Assembly: GCA_963594655.1 (NCBI GenBank)
Contig: CAVBFD010000015.1
Coordinates: forward strand, 1-42,504
Direction of reading: 5' to 3'
DNA from: Colivivens sp963594655
Lineage (GTDB): Bacteria > Bacteroidota > Bacteroidia > Bacteroidales > Bacteroidaceae
Length of the DNA: 42,504 nucleotides
The notes beneath the pieces are model-generated. The model ran no database searches. It was given only the letters and a program-made list of their open reading frames with translations, and had not been told where the DNA came from. How positions within the stretch are numbered: the first letter of the stretch is position 1; the number at the start of each line of letters is the position of its first letter. This document shows, piece by piece, positions 1-9,306 of this stretch. Both the position numbers and the translations under genes were made by a program.

Positions 1-122
1 GGCCCGAAATACGCATTTCATCACGACATTCCTCCCTTCCGTTTGGTCATGCGACAAAAAAGCACTAACATTGCCGCAAAATATCACAATAGGAATGCCC
101 TATGCGGAACCGCACGTACGAG
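1..122. other. Left edge, no gene seen
   Basis: The 122 bases downstream of the nhaC stop contain no convincing reading frame. Short self-complementary bits exist (for example around 105-116) but none is followed by a clear T-run, so I do not call a terminator. Confidence 0.4.
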
Positions 123-1640
123 TCATAATGACGGCTCACCGTCCTTGTGTGGCTTGACTATCTTCCATCCTATGGAAGCGACGATGATGCTCATCAGCGG
201 ACTTATGAGATTGAAGAAGCAGTACGGCAGATAGGACAGTGTAGCCACACCCAGCACAGTACTTTGCGTCATACCGCAGGTGTTCCACGGCACCAGCACC
301 GAGGTGATGGTGGATGAATCCTCCGTGGATCGCGACAGCAACTTGGACTCATAGCCTTTCTCCTTGTATATCCCACGGAACATGTCGGTGGTTATGATGA
401 TGGAGACATACTGGTCGCACACCAGTATGTTGTTCATTACTCCGGCAGTAACCGTAGAGGCGACCAGACTGGCAGTGCCACTGATGACACGAATGAGCAG
501 GGAGGCGAGACTGTGAATCATGCGGCTTGCCATCATAACTCCACCGAAACACATGGCACACAGGATAAGCCATATAGTGTTCATCATGCCCGACATACCA
601 CTGGTACCCACCAGTTCGTTCACCGACGCGCTGCCCGTATCGATGTTGGTGGACGTGACGAACACCATCATCACACCCTTTACCATACAGATGAAGTCCG
701 ACTGACCAGCGTCGCCTCCGATAGAGAGCAACACATCCGGTTGCATGACCATAGCCATCAGACCAGCCATCAAAGCCGACACGAACAGTATCACCAACGA
801 GGGCAGTTTCCGTGCAATCATAAGTGCCGTCACAGCCGGCACTATCAATGTCCATAGGGATATGTTGAACGAACCCTCCAGTCCTTCCGTATACTCCGAC
901 GTGCGGATATTCCCCTCCGTGTCCATAAAGAAACCGGCCACGAAGAATATCACGAGGGTTATGCACATGGTAGGGACAGTGGTGAACAGCAGGTAGCGGA
1001 TGTGCGTGAACAGGTTGACTCCGGAACAGGAGGAAGCCAAGACCGTGGTGTCGCTCAACGGAGACACCTTGTCACCGAAATAAGCTCCGGAGATGATGGC
1101 TCCTGCCGACCAGTACTCAGGGACACCCAGAGCGGAACCGATACCAATCAGAGCCACACCGATGGTCGCCACTGTGGTCCACGAGGAACCGGTCATTACC
1201 GACACTACGGCACATATCACGCAGGTGGTGAACAGAAAGAAGGTGGGCGACATGATCTGCACACCATAATATATCAATGTAGGCACTACCCCACTTATCA
1301 TCCACGAAGCGGACATCATACCGATAAGAAGCAGTATGATGAGCGAGGTGGCGGAGTTGGATATGGTCTGCACTATCCCCTTCTCCAGTTCCTTCCATGT
1401 TAAACGGTACACCCACATGGCGAGGCACACACACACGGCGGTAGACATAAGCATGGCTATCTGGATGCCACCCCCGAGGGCATCACCGCCGAAGAGTTTC
1501 ACTATCAGAGTCATCATGCCCACAAGCACCAGTATCGGGATACAGGCAATCATGGGATGGGGTATGCGGGGCGATTCGTTCGCATCAGTGTTCGTGTTTG
1601 GATTCATTTTAGCGTTAGTGTTTGTGTCGTTTGTGTTCAT
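123..1640 (-). CDS. nhaC: NhaC-family Na+/H+ antiporter
   Basis: A 505-residue polytopic inner-membrane protein. NhaC antiporters exchange cytoplasmic Na+ for external H+. The N-terminal 25 residues are rich in Asn, Thr and Asp and are probably a disordered cytoplasmic tail. About a dozen hydrophobic segments follow. The middle of the protein holds the family stretch GAYFGDKVSPLSDTT followed by ASSCSGVN, which is the recognisable NhaC signature. Length fits the family (about 450-520). It is the last gene of a minus-strand run: its start lies 3 bases beyond the stop of the S41-like gene, so the two are probably co-transcribed. The ion specificity cannot be read from sequence, and related NhaC-like proteins can move organic substrates. 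Confidence 0.88.
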   Translation of the reverse strand: MNTNDTNTNAKMNPNTNTDANESPRIPHPMIACIPILVLVGMMTLIVKLFGGDALGGGIQIAMLMSTAVCVCLAMWVYRLTWKELEKGIVQTISNSATSLIILLLIGMMSASWMISGVVPTLIYYGVQIMSPTFFLFTTCVICAVVSVMTGSSWTTVATIGVALIGIGSALGVPEYWSAGAIISGAYFGDKVSPLSDTTVLASSCSGVNLFTHIRYLLFTTVPTMCITLVIFFVAGFFMDTEGNIRTSEYTEGLEGSFNISLWTLIVPAVTALMIARKLPSLVILFVSALMAGLMAMVMQPDVLLSIGGDAGQSDFICMVKGVMMVFVTSTNIDTGSASVNELVGTSGMSGMMNTIWLILCAMCFGGVMMASRMIHSLASLLIRVISGTASLVASTVTAGVMNNILVCDQYVSIIITTDMFRGIYKEKGYESKLLSRSTEDSSTITSVLVPWNTCGMTQSTVLGVATLSYLPYCFFNLISPLMSIIVASIGWKIVKPHKDGEPSL

Positions 1641-1643
1641 ATA

Positions 1644-2873
1644 TCAAAAATCAGTCAATATCTTGTTCAGTATCACTTCGTACTCGCTGCCGTAGGGATA
1701 GAGGTTGACATAATCGAGTTCGTCAATCACCGAGTCAGGCACAATCCCCGACCCATAGTCGTATGCACCGTCACCGTCCGCCACATAAGCCACCGCAGGA
1801 TATACAGTATACTTATAGTCCGTCTGTATCGCCTGAAGCATCACGTTCTGTCCCGCTGTAGTCGTTCCTACCACCGTCATGTCGGGCTGTCCCAACGACC
1901 TCAGTCCGTAAATCAGCCACTCCGGCGCGCCTTGGGTCTTGCCATTGGTTATGAAGAAGAGTCTGTAACCGGCAGAGGCGTTGACTTGCCATGCGCTGTT
2001 GTTCGATGACTTGTCCGCGTTCCATATAGTACGCAGAAACGTTCCGCTGGCATTGCCCACAAGTCGGGCTATCTCGCTGGCGCACTCCACCGTACCACTG
2101 TTGCACAACCTGAAGTCAAACACGACGGAAGAAGGACACTTCTCCAGCAGCGACTCCAGTGAGGCCACAATCATGTCGGTCTCGTCCATGTTGGACAGCA
2201 TGATATAACCCACGTCCCGCGACACCATCTTGTTGATGAGGATGGGGTCCACACTCACCTTCTCCGACTTCTCCATAACCACAGTGTCCACGGAAGCCCA
2301 GTAGTATGTGGCTTCATCGGTATTCACTGCCAGCCGGTTGACCACCAACGAGCGTGACCTGCCGTTGACCAACTGAGACGAGAGTGAGGTTGTCATATAG
2401 CTGTTGTCGATGCGTGCTATGAAGTCATTGCGTTCCAGTCCGCACCGCTCCGCAGGGGAATTGGGGTAGACGGTGACGACACGCGCGTACTGCCGTGTGG
2501 TCTCGCCCGTAGGGTCAGTCATCACCACGAAGTCCAGTCCGTAGGAATCCGCATGGTTGAAATACCCACACGGATTGCCGTCGCTCTCCACAGTGTCGAT
2601 AAGGCAGTACGACCAGCTGTCGTCCGGACTCAAAGCCGTCATTTTACTGATGAACGACGTGGGTGACAGGAAATAATCCTTCCACGCCAAGTCCCTGATA
2701 CTGTCGTTCCACAAGTACCACTCCGCAAGCAGACTCTGCATAGTATGACAAGCGGCGGTCTCCCTCTCATACTCGTAAGTCCTGTCCTCACCGCATGAGA
2801 AGAAACCACCTGTCAACGACAGTGCGGTGGCAAACGCCACCGCCCCGTTCCTAATTCCTCTTAATATACTCAT
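1644..2873 (-). CDS. S41-like PDZ protein, probable inactive protease homologue
   Basis: A 409-residue exported protein. The N-terminus is hydrophobic and ends in FFSC (Cys27), a relaxed lipobox that could make it a lipoprotein. Residues 50-56 (AEWYLWN) resemble the start of Bacteroidetes S41 proteases. A PDZ-like stretch with YPNSPAERCGL lies near 136-146, and the S41 core runs from about 215 to the end with the typical ending GSGIVPDSVIDE. In active S41 enzymes the nucleophile sits in T-x-S-A-x-E; here the same place reads TQGAPE (313-318), so Ser is Gly315. The general-base Lys in the following G-x-x-T-x-G-K-x stretch is Gln342 (GTTTAGQN). Both catalytic residues therefore appear lost. Its start overlaps the end of the C10 protease gene by 23 bases, which suggests translational coupling. 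A role as a binding or regulatory pseudoprotease is inference. Confidence 0.75.
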   Translation of the reverse strand: MSILRGIRNGAVAFATALSLTGGFFSCGEDRTYEYERETAACHTMQSLLAEWYLWNDSIRDLAWKDYFLSPTSFISKMTALSPDDSWSYCLIDTVESDGNPCGYFNHADSYGLDFVVMTDPTGETTRQYARVVTVYPNSPAERCGLERNDFIARIDNSYMTTSLSSQLVNGRSRSLVVNRLAVNTDEATYYWASVDTVVMEKSEKVSVDPILINKMVSRDVGYIMLSNMDETDMIVASLESLLEKCPSSVVFDFRLCNSGTVECASEIARLVGNASGTFLRTIWNADKSSNNSAWQVNASAGYRLFFITNGKTQGAPEWLIYGLRSLGQPDMTVVGTTTAGQNVMLQAIQTDYKYTVYPAVAYVADGDGAYDYGSGIVPDSVIDELDYVNLYPYGSEYEVILNKILTDF

Positions 2874-5800
2874 ATATCTTCAACACGTCCTGAGTGTCCA
2901 CCGTTCCGTCACCGTTGACATCCTCCACTGGATCGGCACTTCCGTCCGGCTGACTCCTCATGTACTCATATACCGCCTCTGCGTCCTGTGTGTCCACCAG
3001 TCCGTCTCCGTTCACGTCCTCACGGGCCGCCCTCGCAAACTCGGTGAGGGTCAACCGGAAGTCATCCGCCTTGTAGTAGAATCCGGACTTCACACCGATC
3101 TCCAGTTCACCCGACTGGTCCACACGGATGCCGTCTATCACCGCCTTGGTAAGGTAATGCGCACCTAGGTCGCTCGCATCCACAGTGACCGTAGTGTCCC
3201 CTGCGAATACTGTTATCTGATGTCCCTCAGACGAACCTACCATTACTGTCATCCTGTAACGCCCTGGGTAAAGTCCGCTTACCACCTGACTCACGCCACT
3301 GCCCACACTGTCCGCCTGGCAGTCCGCCAGATAATAAGTGCCGTCGGCGTTGACACTCTTGTAGATTAAGGCTGATGAGTTGTACACCGTTCCTTTGGTT
3401 GTCCAACCTGTAGTCTTCCCGTCCTCAAACGACGGATTCGTAATGAACGAAGTGCAGTCGAGGTTGAGGTTCGGGTTAATTGCGCCGTCAAGGTAAGCCG
3501 TTACCGCCGAGTCCAGACTCTGGTATGCCGCCCTCACCTCCAAATTGCCCGCGGCGCGTTCCGTGAACATCACCTCCGCATTTTCGATGAGTTGCCGCAA
3601 ACCTTCCGTAGCCGTCTGTGTGGAGTACGCACCGTTGTCCTCTATCGCATTATAGGCCGTCTCTATGTTCTTCGCCAGAGTAAGGTAAGTGGGGTCAGAT
3701 ATGATTATGGAGTAAGCCCGGAAAGACTTGGTAACGTCTGACGCATGGAAATATCCTCTCAAAGCCTCCACGGCTGTACCCTCTTCCACCACATCCACGA
3801 ACTGAGGGTCGTCGTCGTTTATCTGCATGGCACCGCCTGGAGTGGTCGTGTTGACGAACGTGCCTACCACCGCATTGTCCACGTTGGCGGTAACGCCACT
3901 CACGACATCCACGTCCGTACCGGTCAACAGTTGCTTCTCAGAACTGGAAGCCATAATCTCGTAAGTGCAACCAGCCACCAGACTCGTCATGTTGGTGGTC
4001 TTGCTGCTGATGCCCGATGACGTGTGGCTGTCGATACGGCGCGCTATCATGCCCGACGGCACATCCGCGTCAAACGGCACAGTGACAAAGCCCCACTTGT
4101 CGGCTTTCTGCGCTATGTCGAGTGTGACGGACAGTGCCTTGAATCCGTCACGCGGCACAAAGTCATACCCTGCCACAAGCACCAGCTCGGGACAAACGCC
4201 GTCCTTGACGTAGTTATACCCGGACGACGGATTGGCGTCACCGCTGATGTAATACAGGGCATTGGGATTGTTGGGCGGCAGAGGCAAGTCTGTTATCTTC
4301 GTAACCCCCGTCAGGTCGTAGCTCGTGGCGTTCTTGTACGCCAGTTTCTTCGCAAAGGTAGTGAAGGCGTTGGCATCCCATGTTCCGGACAGAGCCAGAC
4401 AGTTGTTCTCGAAGCCCACGACCTCCATGTCACTGCCCTTCAGCGCGAAACGGACAACGCTGTTGGCAGCCTCCTGCTTGTTGATGACATCCTCCACACG
4501 CAGTCCGGTTATCGTGTCCTGCACCACACCGTAGTAGAGGTTGCCCACAGACATGGCACATGAACTGGTAGACGTGATTGAGAAAGTGACAGATCCGGTC
4601 TCGCCACCGCCTATATTCATCGCCGCTGTCTTGTAGCCCTTATACTGGAAGGTCTGTCCACCGTCAACGCTCTCATATATTGACATCCGGGGATTGCCCT
4701 CGAAACCCACGGCACTCTTGTTCTGGAACACCACAGTAGCCGTAGCCTTACTGTTATACACAGCCCTGTAGGTCTCGCCTCCATGCACCTCCGTATCGGT
4801 GCTGCCCTCCACCGCCATGTCCTTCAGGTACAGTTTGCTTACAGGCACAGTAGGCTGCACCTTCTGTTTTGCCAGCACGTTCAGACTCGCGTCAGTCACG
4901 TAGAAGTACCACTCCGAATCCGAGTTGGGCTTTGCGGACATGGTGAAGCGTACCGCCTCCCCTGTGTTGGGAATGACAGTCTCCGTATCCTTGTCCTTGG
5001 CAGACGAGATATTTGTGGGAGCCGAACCCGTGGTGTTGGCAAAGAAATATATTCCGCCGCTGTAGTCCAGCGTACCGTTGTTGGTCACCTCAAAAGTAAA
5101 GTCGTTGGTACGGTTGGCGTACACAGGGGCATGGGACACAAATTCCGCTGACATGTTCGTCCTCTTAGGATAAACCCCGGTCACACACTCCTGCCAAGAG
5201 TCGTTGAACCCCCAGCTGGGACTCTTGCCGCGCGCCACGGTGAAATAACCGTCACCGCCACCACCCCATCCAAGGTTGAAATGGAAGTAGCCGGTAGAAG
5301 CCTGGTAGCCGTCGACCACCACAGCGTGTCCTTCGCCTTTGGCGTTACAACCGCTGTAGAGCACAGGGCGCGACTTCGACAGCTCGTTATACAACAGGGT
5401 TGCCCACGCGTCGTCAGAATAGTTGTTGTATGTCTGTCCCCAGTCCTTGGAGTTGTCCGTTCCGCCATTCAAGCCGAACGCGCCACTGAACACCTTGATG
5501 CAGTTGCCGTTATGTCCCGAAGTAGACGAACCGTAAGTCAGTCCCGCTCCGCCACCTACAAAAGCCATCAGTGTAGCCACGGCTGTCTTGTACTCATCCG
5601 GTTCAGACCCGGAGTACTGAGTCCTCATCAAGTCCCACTTCATCTTTGTACCCTTAGGGAAGGCTGTTGTGGCATTGGCCTCACTTCCATACACATAACT
5701 GCCTGTACCCATAGCCGTCTCCGTCGGCAGGTCTTTCCGCCAGTAATACACAACCTGCGAGGCTGCGGTGGCGACACACCCGGTGAGTCCCCTACCCCCA

Positions 5801-6303
5801 GCTTTCAGTGTGGGACACAAATCATTGTACGGAGTCCCCTGGTTCCAATGGGTCTCCAACAGCGGTTGGATATCAGTCCTGCCTGTAGCTGTAAGCACAG
5901 GAGCGTCCGTAGAGGACGCGCCAGCTGCCTGTGCCGCCTCCACCATCCCACCGTAGTAGTCCAAGTACCATGACAGGAACGGAGGCATGTTGTCCTCGTC
6001 GTAGTCGCCCTTCTCGGTGTATCCCAACACCCCAGGCAGCGCGTCGTCACCACTGACGATGACGAAGCCCTGTCCCTTGCCCCTACTGAATATATAATAA
6101 GGAGCGGTATCTGTATAAGCCTTCGCGAGCCGTACTCCCGAACTGCTTTTTCTCGGAGCTTTTCTCACCAATGCCGGTTCTCCCGCACCAGTGGGCATGA
6201 AATCCCGCGCGAGTTCGCTTGCCTTCTCCGCGTCAATCGGACCGGCAAACAGCACGGACGAAGCCTGCATAGCTAAGCAGGCCAAAGTCAGTAATCTTTT
6301 CAT
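2851..6303 (-). CDS. Secreted C10 cysteine protease (streptopain/interpain type) with dockerin-like C-terminus
   Basis: An 1150-residue exported protease. I chose the ATG at 6303 because it begins a signal peptide (MKRLLTLACL...SVLFA); an upstream in-frame ATG at 6348 would precede it with a non-signal leader. Residues about 20-140 are the Spi-like propeptide. The catalytic domain shows PLLETHWNQGTPYN, the nucleophile Cys176 in LTGCVATA, His326 in GHAVVVDGY and Trp346 in NLGWGG, so the active site looks intact. Beta-rich domains follow, then a helical stretch (about 880-940) and a jelly-roll-like domain (about 950-1090). The last 59 residues hold two EF-like dockerin repeats, each DVNGDGxVDTQD followed by xxYEYx. 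C10 enzymes degrade host or dietary proteins outside the cell. It lies 41 bases after lepA and overlaps the S41-like gene. No T9SS-type C-terminal domain is visible. Confidence 0.88.
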   Translation of the reverse strand: MKRLLTLACLAMQASSVLFAGPIDAEKASELARDFMPTGAGEPALVRKAPRKSSSGVRLAKAYTDTAPYYIFSRGKGQGFVIVSGDDALPGVLGYTEKGDYDEDNMPPFLSWYLDYYGGMVEAAQAAGASSTDAPVLTATGRTDIQPLLETHWNQGTPYNDLCPTLKAGGRGLTGCVATAASQVVYYWRKDLPTETAMGTGSYVYGSEANATTAFPKGTKMKWDLMRTQYSGSEPDEYKTAVATLMAFVGGGAGLTYGSSTSGHNGNCIKVFSGAFGLNGGTDNSKDWGQTYNNYSDDAWATLLYNELSKSRPVLYSGCNAKGEGHAVVVDGYQASTGYFHFNLGWGGGGDGYFTVARGKSPSWGFNDSWQECVTGVYPKRTNMSAEFVSHAPVYANRTNDFTFEVTNNGTLDYSGGIYFFANTTGSAPTNISSAKDKDTETVIPNTGEAVRFTMSAKPNSDSEWYFYVTDASLNVLAKQKVQPTVPVSKLYLKDMAVEGSTDTEVHGGETYRAVYNSKATATVVFQNKSAVGFEGNPRMSIYESVDGGQTFQYKGYKTAAMNIGGGETGSVTFSITSTSSCAMSVGNLYYGVVQDTITGLRVEDVINKQEAANSVVRFALKGSDMEVVGFENNCLALSGTWDANAFTTFAKKLAYKNATSYDLTGVTKITDLPLPPNNPNALYYISGDANPSSGYNYVKDGVCPELVLVAGYDFVPRDGFKALSVTLDIAQKADKWGFVTVPFDADVPSGMIARRIDSHTSSGISSKTTNMTSLVAGCTYEIMASSSEKQLLTGTDVDVVSGVTANVDNAVVGTFVNTTTPGGAMQINDDDPQFVDVVEEGTAVEALRGYFHASDVTKSFRAYSIIISDPTYLTLAKNIETAYNAIEDNGAYSTQTATEGLRQLIENAEVMFTERAAGNLEVRAAYQSLDSAVTAYLDGAINPNLNLDCTSFITNPSFEDGKTTGWTTKGTVYNSSALIYKSVNADGTYYLADCQADSVGSGVSQVVSGLYPGRYRMTVMVGSSEGHQITVFAGDTTVTVDASDLGAHYLTKAVIDGIRVDQSGELEIGVKSGFYYKADDFRLTLTEFARAAREDVNGDGLVDTQDAEAVYEYMRSQPDGSADPVEDVNGDGTVDTQDVLKIYEYIKRN

Positions 6304-6344
6304 ATCAGTCAGGTTATAAAGGTTTTCAATCAATGCCGTCGCCA

Positions 6345-8129
6345 TCACTCATCCAGTTTCAGCACTGCGAGGAAGGCTTTCTGCGGAACCTGCACATTTC
6401 CGATCTGCTTCATCCTCTTCTTGCCGGCCTTCTGTTTCTCAAGCAACTTACGCTTACGGCTCACGTCACCTCCGTAGCACTTGGCAAGCACGTCCTTGCG
6501 CACCTGCTTCACCGTCTCCCTCGCCACGATCTTGCCACCGATGGCAGCCTGTATGGCGATGTCGAACTGCTGGCGTGGCAACAAGTCCTTCAACCGTTCA
6601 CACATGCGCCGTCCCAGTGTGACGGCATTGTCCACATGCGTGAGTGTGGACAACGCGTCCACACACTCTCCGTTGAGCAGGATGTCCAGTTTCACCAACT
6701 TCGACGGTCGGAAGCCAGCGCTGTGGTAGTCGAACGAGGCGTAGCCACGGCTTATACTCTTGAGCTTGTCGTAGAAGTCGATGACAATCTCGCCCAGAGG
6801 CATGAGGAACTGTATCTCCACCCTACCCCCGGCGATGAACTCCTGTTTCTTCAGTTCACCCCGCTTACCGAGACACAAGGTCATGATAGGCCCGATGTAA
6901 GTGGCAGTGGTTATGATGGTGGCGTTGATATACGGTTCCTCCACATGTTCAATGAGGGTCGGGTCGGGCATACTCGAAGGGTTATGCACCTCCTTGCAGT
7001 CCCCATGCTTGTCGTATATCATGTAAGACACGTTCGGCACTGTGGTGATGACGTTCATGTTGAACTCACGGTCCAACCGCTCCTGCACAATCTCCATGTG
7101 AAGCAACCCGAGGAAGCCGCAGCGGAAACCGAAGCCCAAGGCGGCGGAACTCTCGTGCTGGAAGGTGAGCGACGCGTCGTTCAACTGTAGTTTCTCCAGT
7201 GAGGTCCGCAGGTTCTCGTAGTCCTCCGTCTCTATAGGATAGACACCGGCGAAGACCATCGGTTTCACCTCCTGGAAACCCTCTATGGCATTGTCGCTCG
7301 GGCGCGCCACGGTAGTGATGGTGTCGCCCACCTTCACCTCAGTGGCGTTCTTTATACCAGACACGATATAACCCACATTGCCCGTCCTCAGTTCCTTCTT
7401 GGGAATCATGTCCATCTTCAGGACACCGATTTCCTCCGCATTGTACTCTTTCCTGGTGTTGATGAACCTCACCTTCTCGCCTGACCGCATCACACCGTTC
7501 ACAATCTTGAAGTACGCGATGATTCCACGGAACGAGTTGAACACCGAGTCGAATATAAGTGCCTGTAGCGGAGCGTCCTCATCGCCCTTGGGAGCCGGTA
7601 TGCGGTCGATGACAGCATTCAGAATATCCTCAACACCCAGTCCGGTCTTGCCCGACGCGAGTATGATGTCGTCCCTGTCGCACCCGAGCAGGTCCACTAT
7701 CTCGTCGGCCACCTCTTCGGGCATGGCGTTCGGCATGTCACACTTGTTGATGACCGGTATTATCTCCAGGTCATTGTCAATCGCCATGTAGAGGTTGGAG
7801 ATGGTCTGCGCCTGTACCCCCTGTGTGGCGTCGACCACAAGCAGCGCGCCCTCACAGGCGGCGATGCTCCGTGACACCTCATAGGAGAAGTCCACGTGTC
7901 CGGGGGTGTCGATAAGGTTAAGTGTGTACACCTCGCCGTCCTTCGTGTATTCCATCTGTATGGCATGGCTCTTGATGGTGATGCCCCTCTCGCGTTCCAA
8001 GTCCATGTCGTCGAGCATCTGTCCCTCAGTAACTTTTATGGTATGCGTGTATTCGAGCAAGCGGTCAGCCAAGGTTGACTTGCCGTGGTCGATGTGCGCT
8101 ATGATACAGAAATTCCTTATATTCTTCAT
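6345..8129 (-). CDS. lepA: Elongation factor 4 (LepA) GTPase
   Basis: A 594-residue ribosomal translocase-like GTPase of the LepA/EF-4 family, which back-translocates stalled ribosomes and affects initiation. The P-loop AHIDHGKST is at residues 11-19, the switch-2 motif DTPGH near 74-78 and NKCD in the G4 position, followed by the EF-G-like domains and the LepA-specific C-terminal domain (GGDVSRKRKLLEKQKAGKKRM), which binds the A-site tRNA. The length is typical (about 595-600). The protein begins MKNIRNFCIIAHIDHG, exactly as expected, so the ATG at 8129 is secure. A promoter-like TATCTTTG lies 27 bases upstream. It heads the run lepA - C10 protease - S41-like - nhaC, though whether one transcript covers all four is not shown. 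Confidence 0.97.
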   Translation of the reverse strand: MKNIRNFCIIAHIDHGKSTLADRLLEYTHTIKVTEGQMLDDMDLERERGITIKSHAIQMEYTKDGEVYTLNLIDTPGHVDFSYEVSRSIAACEGALLVVDATQGVQAQTISNLYMAIDNDLEIIPVINKCDMPNAMPEEVADEIVDLLGCDRDDIILASGKTGLGVEDILNAVIDRIPAPKGDEDAPLQALIFDSVFNSFRGIIAYFKIVNGVMRSGEKVRFINTRKEYNAEEIGVLKMDMIPKKELRTGNVGYIVSGIKNATEVKVGDTITTVARPSDNAIEGFQEVKPMVFAGVYPIETEDYENLRTSLEKLQLNDASLTFQHESSAALGFGFRCGFLGLLHMEIVQERLDREFNMNVITTVPNVSYMIYDKHGDCKEVHNPSSMPDPTLIEHVEEPYINATIITTATYIGPIMTLCLGKRGELKKQEFIAGGRVEIQFLMPLGEIVIDFYDKLKSISRGYASFDYHSAGFRPSKLVKLDILLNGECVDALSTLTHVDNAVTLGRRMCERLKDLLPRQQFDIAIQAAIGGKIVARETVKQVRKDVLAKCYGGDVSRKRKLLEKQKAGKKRMKQIGNVQVPQKAFLAVLKLDE

Positions 8130-8155
8130 GTGAGTTTACTATCCAATTATTGGCA

Positions 8156-8163
8156 CAAAGATA
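8156..8163 (-). promoter_or_regulatory. Bacteroidetes -7 promoter element for lepA
   Basis: Minus-strand TATCTTTG, a full match to TAnnTTTG, lies 27 bases before the lepA start. No good -33 TTTG is seen. Confidence 0.5.
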
Positions 8164-8258
8164 CGAATAAATTCGGGAACGGAACCTTGTGCGGCACAAA
8201 ACAATGAGTTTTCACCTGTTTTCACAGACAAAAACCGCGGTATCACGATTCCGGCAGT

Positions 8259-9149
8259 TCAACCGAGGATCAATCCCACGGCGACGGACAGTCCGTACAC
8301 GAATATGTTGCGCGCCGTCTCCGCAAGTACCTTGTTGAGTTCACGCCCCTCGCCTATCCTGACCATGTGGCGGTATGCCTTCACGTGCAGGGCGAGGTAT
8401 ACCAACGGCAATACAAACGCCCACAACCTGCCTTCAGCCACAAACGCCACACCGGCCATACAGGCGATGATGCCGAGCCAAAGGTAAAGCCGTCTGCCCC
8501 ACTTGCCGCCTATAGCCACGATAAGAGTCCGTTTCCCAACTCTCCTGTCGTTGTGCATGTCACGGTAGTTGTTCACCACGAGCAGGGTGTCCACCACCAG
8601 TCCGCATGCCACAGCCGCGGTGAAGACTCTCAGTGGTGCGCATCCTGTCTGTATGTAATAGGTCGCCACCACAGGCACCAGCCCGAAGAACACCAACACC
8701 AGTATATCTCCCATCGCCCTTTGTGCCATGAATGTCGTGTAGAGGAAACAGAAGACCACGCACAGAAGTCCCACGACCACCATCTGCCAACCTGCGATGA
8801 AGGCAAGCGGCAGTCCCACCGCACATGCCACCAGCGTCGCCACCGCAATTCCACGTTTCATCGCCCGAGGGTCAATCCAACCCATCTGACATGCCCGTGG
8901 AGGTCCCAGACGCAGTTCATCGTCCTTTCCGCTTTTGAAGTCGAAATAGTCGTTCACAAAGTTGGCGTCGACCTGCATGACGAAAGCGAAAAGCATACAG
9001 AGGACGGCAGGTAACGGTTTGAAGCCTTCCGCACCCACATCACTCCACGCCATGGCAAGTGCAATCATGACCGGCACCGAAGCCCCGGCAAGGGTCTTAG
9101 GGCGTGCCGCCACGACCCACGCCTTCCACGAGTTTCTCTTTATATCCAT
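8259..9149 (-). CDS. menA: 1,4-dihydroxy-2-naphthoate polyprenyltransferase
   Basis: A 296-residue integral-membrane prenyltransferase of the UbiA superfamily. MenA joins a polyprenyl diphosphate chain to 1,4-dihydroxy-2-naphthoate, giving demethylmenaquinone. The first Asp-rich motif is N63-F-V-N-D-Y-F-D70 with K-S-G-K-D-D following, typical of MenA rather than UbiA. Eight or nine hydrophobic segments are visible, and the second polar loop (NNYRDMHNDRRVGKRTL) carries the other conserved Asp/Arg cluster. Length is normal (about 290-310). It stands alone, with no other men gene in the window, and has its own promoter-like element 29 bases upstream. It is consistent with anaerobic menaquinone-based respiration, for example to fumarate. 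Confidence 0.95.
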   Translation of the reverse strand: MDIKRNSWKAWVVAARPKTLAGASVPVMIALAMAWSDVGAEGFKPLPAVLCMLFAFVMQVDANFVNDYFDFKSGKDDELRLGPPRACQMGWIDPRAMKRGIAVATLVACAVGLPLAFIAGWQMVVVGLLCVVFCFLYTTFMAQRAMGDILVLVFFGLVPVVATYYIQTGCAPLRVFTAAVACGLVVDTLLVVNNYRDMHNDRRVGKRTLIVAIGGKWGRRLYLWLGIIACMAGVAFVAEGRLWAFVLPLVYLALHVKAYRHMVRIGEGRELNKVLAETARNIFVYGLSVAVGLILG

Positions 9150-9177
9150 ATAACACCCACAGATCTATTGTAGACCA

Positions 9178-9185
9178 CAAAGGTA
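9178..9185 (-). promoter_or_regulatory. Bacteroidetes -7 promoter element for menA
   Basis: Minus-strand TACCTTTG matches TAnnTTTG and lies 29 bases before the menA ATG. Confidence 0.5.
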
Positions 9186-9306
9186 CAAAAATCATTGACA
9201 GGACGAACTGTGAGGAACAAGGATTCACATCATTTTTCGACACGAAAGGCGCGAGTTCACAGATTTATTCGTAACTTAGCGGCGTGAAATGTAAAGCAAC
9301 TGGATT

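Noticed and set aside
1..122. Terminator after nhaC
   Set aside because: Only 4-5 bp stems without a following T-run in the right place.
6333..7190. 285-residue plus-strand frame
   Set aside because: Antisense shadow of lepA.
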